The position numbers and the translations under genes are program-made. Positions 7,115-12,996 of a stretch of DNA of 13,605 bases are shown one piece after another. The notes beneath the pieces are model-generated. The model did no database searches, had not been told where the DNA came from, and saw nothing but the letters and a program-made list of their open reading frames with translations. How positions within the stretch are numbered: the first letter of the stretch is position 1; each line of letters begins with the position of its first letter. The DNA is from an uncultured Collinsella sp. (GTDB lineage Bacteria > Actinomycetota > Coriobacteriia > Coriobacteriales > Coriobacteriaceae), in contig CALGZY010000045.1 in the NCBI GenBank assembly GCA_937934355.1, positions 1 to 13,605 on the forward strand. Reading direction: 5' to 3'.

Positions 7115-8461
7115 CTACTCGAAGCTCAGCTGCTCCAGACGATCAAAGACCGTGTCGATACGGGTGAGGAAGTCCCACGGATCAAAGATCTCGTCGAGCT
7201 TCTCCTGACTGACGGTGCAGCGCGGGTCGGCCTCGAGACGCTCCTTAAAGGTGGGGCCGGAGACACAATCCTGTACCTCGTGCCAAGTTGCCATGGCGTT
7301 CTCCTGCACAATGGCGTACGCGTCCTCGCGGGTGATGCCCGTGTCGACGAGGGCGAGCAGCACCTTGGAGGAGAAGATGAGGCCGCGGGTCTTATTGAGG
7401 TTGGCCATCATGCGGGCAGGGTACAGCTGCAGGCCGTCGATAACGCGGATGAGGCACTGGAACATGTGGTCGAGGGCGATGAAGCTATCGGCCTGGGCGA
7501 CGCGCTCGGCAGAGGAGTGCGAAATGTCACGCTCGTGCCACAGGGCGACGTTATCGAAGGCAACCTGGGCGTTGGACTTCACGACGCGCGACAGACCGCA
7601 GACTTTCTCCATGGTGATGGGGTTGCGCTTGTGCGGCATGGCTGAGCTGCCCTTTTGGCCCTTACGGAACGGCTCCTCGGCCTCGAGCGTATCAGTCTTC
7701 TGCAGATTGCGGACCTCGGTAGCGATGCGCTCGCAGGTGGCTGCGGTGGTGGCGAGAACGCCGGCGAGATAGGCGTGATGGTCGCGGCTGATAACCTGCG
7801 TGGACAGCGGGTCGTGAACCAGGCCCAGGTGCTCGCAGACATACTCCTCGACGAACGGCTCGATGGAGCTGTACGTGCCGACAGCGCCCGAGATGGCACC
7901 AAAGGCAACATTCTTGCGGGCGTCCTCAAGACGATCCAGATCGCGCTTGAGCTCCCAGGCCCAAGAGCCAAACTTCATGCCGAAGGTCATCGGCTCGGCG
8001 TGGATGCCATGAGTACGGCCGGCGCAGAGCGTGTTGCGCTCCTCAAAGGCGCGACGCTTGCAGATCTCGCCGAGTTTTTTGACGTCCTCGATGATCAGGT
8101 CGCAGGCCTGGGTGAGCTGGTAGCACAGGGCCGTGTCGCCCAGATCGGAGCTGGTCATGCCATAGTGAACCCAGCGGCTGGGCTTGGGGTCGCCCTCGGG
8201 AACATCGGCATCGATGTACTCCTTCATGTTGGTCAGGAAGGCAATGACGTCGTGGCGCGTGACTTCCTCGATCTCATCGACCTTCGCCTTCTCAAAGTTG
8301 GCATGGTCGCGGATCCACTGGGCCTCGTCTTTGGAAATACCGATCTTGCCGAGCTCCGCCTGGGCCTCGCAGGCCAAGACCTCGATCTCCTGCCAAATGG
8401 CGTACTTGTTCTCGAGGGAGAAAATGTGTCCCATCTCCGGGCGGGTATAGCGATCGATCAT
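7115..8461 (-). CDS. purB: Adenylosuccinate lyase
   Basis: Cleaves SAICAR to AICAR and adenylosuccinate to AMP, releasing fumarate both times; cytoplasmic homotetramer in this family. The fumarase/aspartase signature GSSAMPHKRNP is at about 271-281 on the flexible loop that carries the catalytic serine. The other active-site segments are GRTHGIHAEPMTFG (His151 region), TRHDV (His70) and MTSSDLGD (102-109). The 448-residue length is normal for bacterial PurB. The open frame extends 22 codons further, but the ATG at 8461 has AGGAG five bases upstream and gives the usual N-terminus MIDRYTRPEM, so the extension is not used. It has its own flanking hairpin and sits apart from purC. Confidence 0.97.
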   Translation of the reverse strand: MIDRYTRPEMGHIFSLENKYAIWQEIEVLACEAQAELGKIGISKDEAQWIRDHANFEKAKVDEIEEVTRHDVIAFLTNMKEYIDADVPEGDPKPSRWVHYGMTSSDLGDTALCYQLTQACDLIIEDVKKLGEICKRRAFEERNTLCAGRTHGIHAEPMTFGMKFGSWAWELKRDLDRLEDARKNVAFGAISGAVGTYSSIEPFVEEYVCEHLGLVHDPLSTQVISRDHHAYLAGVLATTAATCERIATEVRNLQKTDTLEAEEPFRKGQKGSSAMPHKRNPITMEKVCGLSRVVKSNAQVAFDNVALWHERDISHSSAERVAQADSFIALDHMFQCLIRVIDGLQLYPARMMANLNKTRGLIFSSKVLLALVDTGITREDAYAIVQENAMATWHEVQDCVSGPTFKERLEADPRCTVSQEKLDEIFDPWDFLTRIDTVFDRLEQLSFE

Positions 8462-8505
8462 AGCGGCTCCTTTTTGGTTATTGGCACGTTGGTCGTAACC
8501 CATCC

Positions 8506-8511
8506 ATTGTA
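8506..8511 (-). promoter_or_regulatory. Possible -10 element of purB
   Basis: TACAAT on the minus strand, the same hexamer as in the tRNA-Lys promoter, 45 bases before the purB ATG. It would give a short leader of about 38 bases. No good -35 hexamer stands at 16-18 bases, so this is tentative. Confidence 0.38.
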
Positions 8512-8563
8512 CCGTGCGCAGGTGCAAGTATGGGCAGCAGGCATTAACCTAACATTTTGGAAT

Positions 8564-8615
8564 TGGAGCGAGCAACGGGACATCCGCGTATTTGCTTCGC
8601 AAATCCGCACCGGCT
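8564..8615 (-). repeat. 52-bp repeat carrying a tRNA-Gly 3'-end copy, copy 1
   Basis: The plus strand begins TGGAGCGAGCAACGGGAC, which matches 17 of 18 bases of the tRNA-Gly 3' end at 8887-8904. The T-loop bases TCGA are then missing and the sequence resumes with a CCGCG like that of the tRNA. It continues into a hairpin ATTTGC-TTC-GCAAAT (8590-8604) and ends CCGCACCGGCT. It is 48/52 identical to copy 2 at 8695-8746. This is a partial duplication of the tRNA end and cannot fold as a tRNA. Confidence 0.85.
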
Positions 8616-8694
8616 GCGGTCGATCCCCTCGGATTCACGGTGACGATGGGGAAGACTTTGTTGAATTGGCCGTCCCGAGGTCTTCTGTGCTCCA

Positions 8695-8746
8695 TGGAGC
8701 GGACAACGGGACGCCCGCGTATTTGCTTCGCAAATCCGCACCGGCT
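8695..8746 (-). repeat. 52-bp repeat carrying a tRNA-Gly 3'-end copy, copy 2
   Basis: Same structure and orientation as copy 1, 131 bases away start to start. TGGAGCGGACAACGGGAC again matches 17 of 18 bases of the true tRNA end, with the same four T-loop bases missing, then the same TTC-capped hairpin (8721-8735). Only four substitutions separate the two copies, all in the tRNA-like half. Confidence 0.85.
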
Positions 8747-8748
8747 TC

Positions 8749-8797
8749 AGGCGCCTGTCGGCGCCTTCGCCTGCTCGCTACAAACGCTTCGCGTTTG
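8749..8797. other. Two adjacent short hairpins
   Basis: AGGCGCC-TGTC-GGCGCCT (8749-8766) is a perfect 7-bp hairpin. CAAACGC-TTC-GCGTTTG (8781-8797) is a perfect 7-bp hairpin with a TTC loop, the same cap as the hairpins inside both 52-bp repeats. No promoter or reading frame of interest was seen around them. Confidence 0.6.
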
Positions 8798-8815
8798 CTT
8801 AACGCTCGCACCCTG

Positions 8816-8831
8816 GCGGGTTCGAGTCCCG
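8816..8831 (+). repeat. Inverted copy of the tRNA-Gly T-arm
   Basis: GCGGGTTCGAGTCCCG on the plus strand is identical, 16 of 16, to the tRNA-Gly T-arm read on the minus strand (plus 8899-8914). It is followed by a diverged acceptor-like tail GCGCTTGGT and then by the outer arm of the terminator palindrome. It is a remnant of an inverted duplication of the tRNA 3' part; the rest of the tRNA is absent. Confidence 0.75.
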
Positions 8832-8840
8832 GCGCTTGGT

Positions 8841-8887
8841 AGTAAAAAGCACGGCAACGTAACGCTGCCGTGCTTGTGCTTTTTACT
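8841..8887 (-). terminator. Terminator of tRNA-Gly, nested palindrome
   Basis: On the minus strand the stem AAGCACGGCA (8866-8875) pairs with TGCCGTGCTT (8847-8856) around a 9-base loop and runs into TTTTTACT, a good intrinsic terminator right after the tRNA. An alternative outer pairing is also perfect: AGTAAAAAGCAC (8841-8852) with GTGCTTTTTACT (8876-8887). The right arm touches the last base of the tRNA CCA. The two pairings share bases and exclude each other. Confidence 0.85.
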
Positions 8888-8961
8888 GGAGCGGGCAACG
8901 GGACTCGAACCCGCGAGTGTCAGCTTGGGAAGCTGATGCCTTACCACTTGGCGATGCCCGC
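8887..8961 (-). tRNA. tRNA-Gly (anticodon CCC)
   Basis: A complete 75-nt cloverleaf on the minus strand. The acceptor GCGGGCA pairs with TGCCCGC. The anticodon stem TCAGC/GCTGA encloses the loop TTCCCAA, giving anticodon CCC. The T-arm is GCGGG-TTCGAGT-CCCGT with one G-T closing pair. The discriminator base is T, as is usual for bacterial tRNA-Gly, and CCA is encoded (8887-8889). It reads GGG codons. Partial copies of its 3' end lie on its downstream side. Confidence 0.95.
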
Positions 8962-8974
8962 ATATGTGGGGGAT

Positions 8975-9004
8975 AGTATAACGCGGTTGTCTTGTTCGAT
9001 ACAA
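8975..9004 (-). promoter_or_regulatory. Probable promoter of tRNA-Gly
   Basis: On the minus strand TTGTAT (plus 8999-9004) and TATACT (plus 8975-8980) are separated by 18 bases. Transcription would start about seven bases before the mature tRNA 5' end, as expected for a single tRNA gene. Confidence 0.6.
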
Positions 9005-9258
9005 GGGTGGCGATGCTTGTTTTAGCTATGGAGATTCGTTTGAAAATCGCGTCAATTGTGGAGATGAGGACCTTTGACCTCCTGTTCTCCTTATCTTCTA
9101 CCTGCGCTTTTGCTTGATTGTTGTATTTGAGCTCAATTTGTCAGGAATTGGGCAAGCTTTTGGTCAGGCTCCGGTACTTACCCGCATGAACCTCGGGGGT
9201 AGCCTCATCCTACGCGTCGCAGCCTCCCCGTGCGGCGCACGAGGGATAAGGAGCAGCC
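9005..9258 (+). other. Leader and upstream region of the surface-protein gene
   Basis: No gene is seen between the tRNA-Gly promoter and the ATG at 9259. The first 150 bases are more AT-rich than the flanking genes. A weak promoter candidate is TTGACC (9074-9079) with TCTACC 17 bases on. The last 90 bases can fold: AGGCT (9166-9170) with AGCCT (9201-9205), enclosing ACCC (9180-9183) with GGGT (9197-9200). A second stem follows at 9225-9246. The ribosome site AAGGAG (9248-9253) is five bases before the ATG. No known riboswitch consensus was recognised. Confidence 0.5.
9225..9246 (+). promoter_or_regulatory. Hairpin directly upstream of the surface-protein ribosome site
   Basis: GTGC-GGC-GCAC (9230-9240) is extended outward by TCCC with GGGA across a small C/GA internal loop. 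The stem ends one base before the AAGGAG at 9248, so it could influence ribosome access. Folding was done by eye only. Confidence 0.35.
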
Positions 9259-12200
9259 ATGTCCAACGCACCCACGCACTCTGTCCACAGCGCAATCGCA
9301 ACAGGTCCGCTGCTCCTGCTCCTCTTCCTGCTTTTCGGCTGCCTGGCACCGGGAGCCGCATTTGCCGTCGATGGCTACGACCAGCTCGGCTTCCGCACTA
9401 TTAGCGATGATTGTGGGCCCTTCTTCATCGGCAAGTATGAAGCTCAAGACACCTCGATTGCCTACTGCATGAACCAGGAGCGACCCGGCCCCACCAAACC
9501 GGGCGGCCCATGGCTCAACTTTGATCAAGGCTGGGTGTGGCTCGACGACGAGTTCGCGGCAATCGTTTGTCACGGATATCCCACCACCACGTCGTTTGGC
9601 GGTTACCATCTTTCACCCGATCGCGCCCGCGCCGCCACCCAGCTTGCCGTATGGATGCTCAACGGCACTACCCATGTCGACGGCACCTACTCCTACACGA
9701 CCGCTCAAGGTAAAACCAAGAGCGGACACTTTACCGCCGACAATGAAGTCGTGGCGGCTGCGCGGTGGCTCCACGACAGCGCAAAATCAGGAGGCATCAA
9801 AGCCGCTCCGCACCGCGCGCGACGCTATCTAGGGGCCGTATCGGGCGGCAGCAAACGTCAAGACATGCTCTATGTACTGCCGGCGGTCTCTGTTTCCTTC
9901 CAAAAGCAGTCTGCTAACACCGTTATTACCAGCGGAAACAATACCTATCAGTTTACCGGGGCAACATTCGATATTTTTGAGAGCGCCAGCGGCGCGCGTG
10001 TCGGCACCATCAAGATGGACAGCAACGGTCGAGCGCAAGCAACACTTCTGCCCAACACGGCATACTACCTAGTTGAAACGAAGGCGCCGGCCGGCTATGT
10101 CCCCCGCCACGATCGTATTGCCTTTACCACGGGGAATGACGGCGGGCGGGTCGCCATTGATGAACAGCCCGGCACCATCAACCTGCGTATCGTAAAACTC
10201 GATGCCGCGACGAATGCCGGCCCCCAGGTGGGATCTTCACTCGCAGGAGCAGAGTTCACGTGTGTGTCGCAATCAACCCCTGGATGGGCACAAATCCTCA
10301 CGACCGACGAAAGCGGTCGGGCCGCCCTCGCCAATGTCCCCTTAGGAACCTTTACCATCTACGAATCAAAAGCCCCCGAGGACTACCTGCCATCCAACGA
10401 CAGCTGGACCTATACCGTTGGAGCCGACCAGCTCGGCGATTCAGGCGTGGTCGAGATCGAATCTCGCGTTTCCGATATCCCCATTGCGTTTAACCTTGAG
10501 ATTTCCAAATTCAAGGATTACGGCAATAGCGACCAATCCGGCCTGGAGCAGCCGGCGGGTGGTGTTGTCTTTGAGGTTGTCAGCAACAGCTCTCAGCAGG
10601 TTGTTGGCACACTGACCACAAACATCTATGGCTTTACCTCCACCAAAGATCAGCCCGAAGCATGGTTCGGCACAGGTAAGCGACCCGCCGGTGTCCACGG
10701 AGCCGTCCCATACGATCGTGCCGGCTACACGGTTCGCGAGGTTCCGGAAACCGTCCCCGAGGGTTTTAAACGTGCAGGGGAATGGACCGTCGGGGCCAAT
10801 CAGATTTCCAACGGCGCCGAGCTTCAATATATCGTGGACAACCACGCTCTGTCGACGCATCTCCAGATTGTAAAACGCGATGCCCAAACAGGCGCTTCTG
10901 TTCCACTAGCCGGATTCACCTTCCAACTCCTCGACAGCAATCACGAACCTGTCTCACAAACTTGCTGGTATCCAGCACATAACGTAATGGACACCTTTAC
11001 GACTGACGCGACCGGGACCGTCACACTGCCCGAATCGCTCGTGCCGGGCACCTATTATGTACGCGAAACCTCGGCCAAAGAGCCCTATCTTGTCGGCGAA
11101 GAGATCGAGGTAAACATACCCGCCGACATGAACCTAACTCCCGTTGCAATCGCCTCGTATTATGACCACGCCGCGACCGGAAACATCAGGATCGTTAAAA
11201 CCGATGCCATAGACGGCAGCAGCCTCGCGGGCGCCGTCTTTGAGATCCGTGCCTCGGGTGATATCGTGCGCCCCGACGGTAGCATTGCCGCGCTCGACGG
11301 TGAGACTGTCGCTACCGTCACGACGGATGAAACTGGAGAAGCACGCGCGGACAACCTCCCGCTGGGACCTGGCGCCGCACGCTACGAGGTTGTCGAGACT
11401 CAAGCGCCGGCAGGCTTCTTGCCCGATCGGACAACCCATATTGTCGACCTTACTTATGCCGACCAGAAAACACCCGTTGTAGAAGCACGGCTTAACGTAT
11501 CCGACGATTACACCAAGGTAGATATCTCCAAGGTCGATGCAAGCGGCGAGCAGGAAGTGGAAGGCGCACAGCTCACCTTATATGGTCCCGATAAAACCGA
11601 AATAGACTCCTGGACCTCATCCGACAAGCCACACCGCGTCGAACATCTTGCACCCGGCACCTACTCGTTGCGCGAAATGATGTCTCCGCGGACCTATGAC
11701 CTTGCCGAGGAGATAACGTTTGAAATAAAAGATACGGGAGAAGTCCAATCCGTCGCGATGAAGGATGCGCCCATCGAGATCAAGGGGCAGGTCGACAAGC
11801 GTCAGGAACTTGTCCAACCTATCGAAAAGGGCCTGTTGGCTAACGGCGATGGTAAAAACCGCGCCACGACGCAAACCAATAGTGATGGGCTTTTCTCCTA
11901 TACCATCGATGCTCGAAACGATTCCGCTACTTGGGTTGATGAGTTTACGATTACCGATGATCTTGAGTGCGCCAAAGACGGCACGGCGAGATTCATCTCA
12001 ATCGAAACCCCCGTCGCCATCGGCGACCTCAACGGTCTGTGCAACGTGTGGTATCGCACGACGCCGTTGGACTCGACAGACGTCGATGAACCGGCGAACG
12101 CGACACTTGACGATGGACACGAAAATCCTTGGCTTGAGTCCGACGAAGTAAAAGAGAGCCTTGGTGAGGACTGTCGCCTCGTCGATTACGACGGCTGGCG

Positions 12201-12690
12201 CCTCTGGAAGGCGGATGTCTCGACCACGGAATCCACCACACTCGAGGCGGAAGAGCTCGACCTTACACCCAATACCGTCGTAACGGGCATTCGAATTGAA
12301 TACGGTGCGGTAGCCGCCGACTTTACGACTCGAAGCGATGCGGATTCTTGGACCCGCGATGATCTCAAAGATGAGCACGACGACCTTGACGATGCCAAAG
12401 CAATCCTTGGCACAGACGCTCGGGGCGCAATCGTGCACATGCAGGCGACGTCGGCTTATACGCCCCAAACCGCACTCACCAACAGCGCACGCGTCGATCT
12501 TTGCCGCAACGGCGGCGGCGATAAACTTGAGTCACATGACGAGGACCGTGTCATTCAACGCTGTACCCTACTGCAGGACCTACCGGCAACAGGATCAGTT
12601 CCCATCGCCGCTTGCATCACCGCGCTCCTGACCTCGGGTGCCGCAGCCCTATGGTTCGCTCGCCTTAGGTCGACCCCAAAGAAGCGCTAG
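9259..12690 (+). CDS. LPXTG-anchored thioester / Cna-B repeat surface adhesin
   Basis: A 1143-residue wall-anchored surface protein. Signal peptide 1-36 (cleavage after AFA). Residues about 37-205 resemble a thioester (TQXA) domain: Cys70 in IAYCMNQ and Gln128 in AATQLAVW are the pair that forms the internal thioester in this family, used to bind host surfaces covalently. About six SpaA/Cna-B prealbumin-fold domains follow (about 208-305, 306-408, 409-533, 534-636, 640-750, 751-837). Most begin with a strand containing KxD or a similar Lys (313, 417, 539, 647, 758) and include a Glu strand such as VETKAPAGY (Glu273, 369, 494, 603, 713, 806), the residues that make isopeptide bonds. Residues about 840-1100 resemble a fimbrial D2 isopeptide domain (Lys847, Asn1075), with five cysteines and an acidic stretch. 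LPATG at 1108-1112, a hydrophobic segment and the tail RLRSTPKKR form the sortase signal. No sortase gene is in the window. The start is supported by AAGGAG five bases upstream. Ligand unknown. Confidence 0.92.
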   Translation: MSNAPTHSVHSAIATGPLLLLLFLLFGCLAPGAAFAVDGYDQLGFRTISDDCGPFFIGKYEAQDTSIAYCMNQERPGPTKPGGPWLNFDQGWVWLDDEFAAIVCHGYPTTTSFGGYHLSPDRARAATQLAVWMLNGTTHVDGTYSYTTAQGKTKSGHFTADNEVVAAARWLHDSAKSGGIKAAPHRARRYLGAVSGGSKRQDMLYVLPAVSVSFQKQSANTVITSGNNTYQFTGATFDIFESASGARVGTIKMDSNGRAQATLLPNTAYYLVETKAPAGYVPRHDRIAFTTGNDGGRVAIDEQPGTINLRIVKLDAATNAGPQVGSSLAGAEFTCVSQSTPGWAQILTTDESGRAALANVPLGTFTIYESKAPEDYLPSNDSWTYTVGADQLGDSGVVEIESRVSDIPIAFNLEISKFKDYGNSDQSGLEQPAGGVVFEVVSNSSQQVVGTLTTNIYGFTSTKDQPEAWFGTGKRPAGVHGAVPYDRAGYTVREVPETVPEGFKRAGEWTVGANQISNGAELQYIVDNHALSTHLQIVKRDAQTGASVPLAGFTFQLLDSNHEPVSQTCWYPAHNVMDTFTTDATGTVTLPESLVPGTYYVRETSAKEPYLVGEEIEVNIPADMNLTPVAIASYYDHAATGNIRIVKTDAIDGSSLAGAVFEIRASGDIVRPDGSIAALDGETVATVTTDETGEARADNLPLGPGAARYEVVETQAPAGFLPDRTTHIVDLTYADQKTPVVEARLNVSDDYTKVDISKVDASGEQEVEGAQLTLYGPDKTEIDSWTSSDKPHRVEHLAPGTYSLREMMSPRTYDLAEEITFEIKDTGEVQSVAMKDAPIEIKGQVDKRQELVQPIEKGLLANGDGKNRATTQTNSDGLFSYTIDARNDSATWVDEFTITDDLECAKDGTARFISIETPVAIGDLNGLCNVWYRTTPLDSTDVDEPANATLDDGHENPWLESDEVKESLGEDCRLVDYDGWRLWKADVSTTESTTLEAEELDLTPNTVVTGIRIEYGAVAADFTTRSDADSWTRDDLKDEHDDLDDAKAILGTDARGAIVHMQATSAYTPQTALTNSARVDLCRNGGGDKLESHDEDRVIQRCTLLQDLPATGSVPIAACITALLTSGAAALWFARLRSTPKKR

Positions 12691-12699
12691 CGCGATGAA

Positions 12700-12735
12700 A
12701 AAGCGGGCGAGCCAGTCCCCTGGCTCGCCCGCTTT
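12700..12735. terminator. Bidirectional terminator between convergent genes
   Basis: A perfect 16-bp stem: AAAGCGGGCGAGCCAG (12700-12715) with CTGGCTCGCCCGCTTT (12720-12735) around the loop TCCC. On the plus strand it lies nine bases after the adhesin stop. On the minus strand it ends in CTTTTTCATCG and lies after the stop of the small membrane protein. It serves both units. Confidence 0.93.
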
Positions 12736-12756
12736 CAATCATGTAAATCGCCGTAT

Positions 12757-12975
12757 CTACTCTGCAGACGAAGATCCACCATCAACGATTGCCTGCTCGG
12801 ACTCAGGAATCCCATCGGCACCCGTACTCTGTTCTTGCTCCACCTCTTCGCTGATTGCGGAGGCGGGGGTCGAGCCCTTTGCACCCACGATGTAGGCAGC
12901 CCCAAATCCTAACGCAATGGCAATCAAGGTCAAAATCACGTAGACAGGCCAATGGCGCTTAATATACGAAAACAC
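12757..12975 (-). CDS. Small single-pass membrane protein, function unknown
   Basis: A 72-residue protein with one hydrophobic helix (about 11-33) preceded by a basic N-terminus (SYIKRH) and followed by an acidic Ser/Glu/Gln-rich tail of about 38 residues, which should lie outside the cell. The start is GTG at 12975, with AAGGAG five bases upstream. It follows the M28-like gene by 21 bases in the same direction and is followed by a shared terminator, so the two are probably one transcript. It could be an accessory or anchoring partner of that protein. No family recognised. Confidence 0.75.
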   Translation of the reverse strand: MFSYIKRHWPVYVILTLIAIALGFGAAYIVGAKGSTPASAISEEVEQEQSTGADGIPESEQAIVDGGSSSAE

Positions 12976-12996
12976 GTTGACTCCTTAGAGCTCCGT

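Noticed and set aside
8462..8527. 22-residue N-terminal extension of purB
   Set aside because: The ATG at 8461 has AGGAG at five bases and begins the usual family N-terminus; the possible -10 element would lie inside the extension.
8564..8746. CRISPR array
   Set aside because: Only two copies of a 52-bp unit, 79 bases apart, with a tRNA-derived start and no cas genes.
7655..8842. 395-codon plus-strand open frame opposite purB
   Set aside because: It mirrors purB codon for codon, as expected for a GC-rich gene with biased third positions, and it runs on into the repeat region. purB is unmistakable on the other strand.
8592..8936. Open frame containing an RATGLEPASVSLGS-like peptide, and similar frames on the other strand (8635-8898, 8747-9004)
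   Set aside because: This peptide is the well-known artefact of translating a tRNA gene and its 3' end. The frames cross tRNA-Gly, its terminator and the repeats, and none has a ribosome site.
9160..9258. c-di-GMP riboswitch ahead of the adhesin
   Set aside because: The conserved core segments of class I and class II c-di-GMP riboswitches are not present in the leader.
9340..9345. Lipoprotein signal (LLFGC) in the surface-protein leader
   Set aside because: Phe at the position before Gly-Cys does not fit a lipobox, and a normal type I cleavage site (AFA) follows; the protein also has a C-terminal LPXTG anchor.
9259..12690. Surface-protein gene as cargo of an element integrated at tRNA-Gly
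   Set aside because: The tRNA-end copies lie on the 3' side of the tRNA (toward purB), while the surface gene is on the 5' side, and no integrase or mobility gene is visible.
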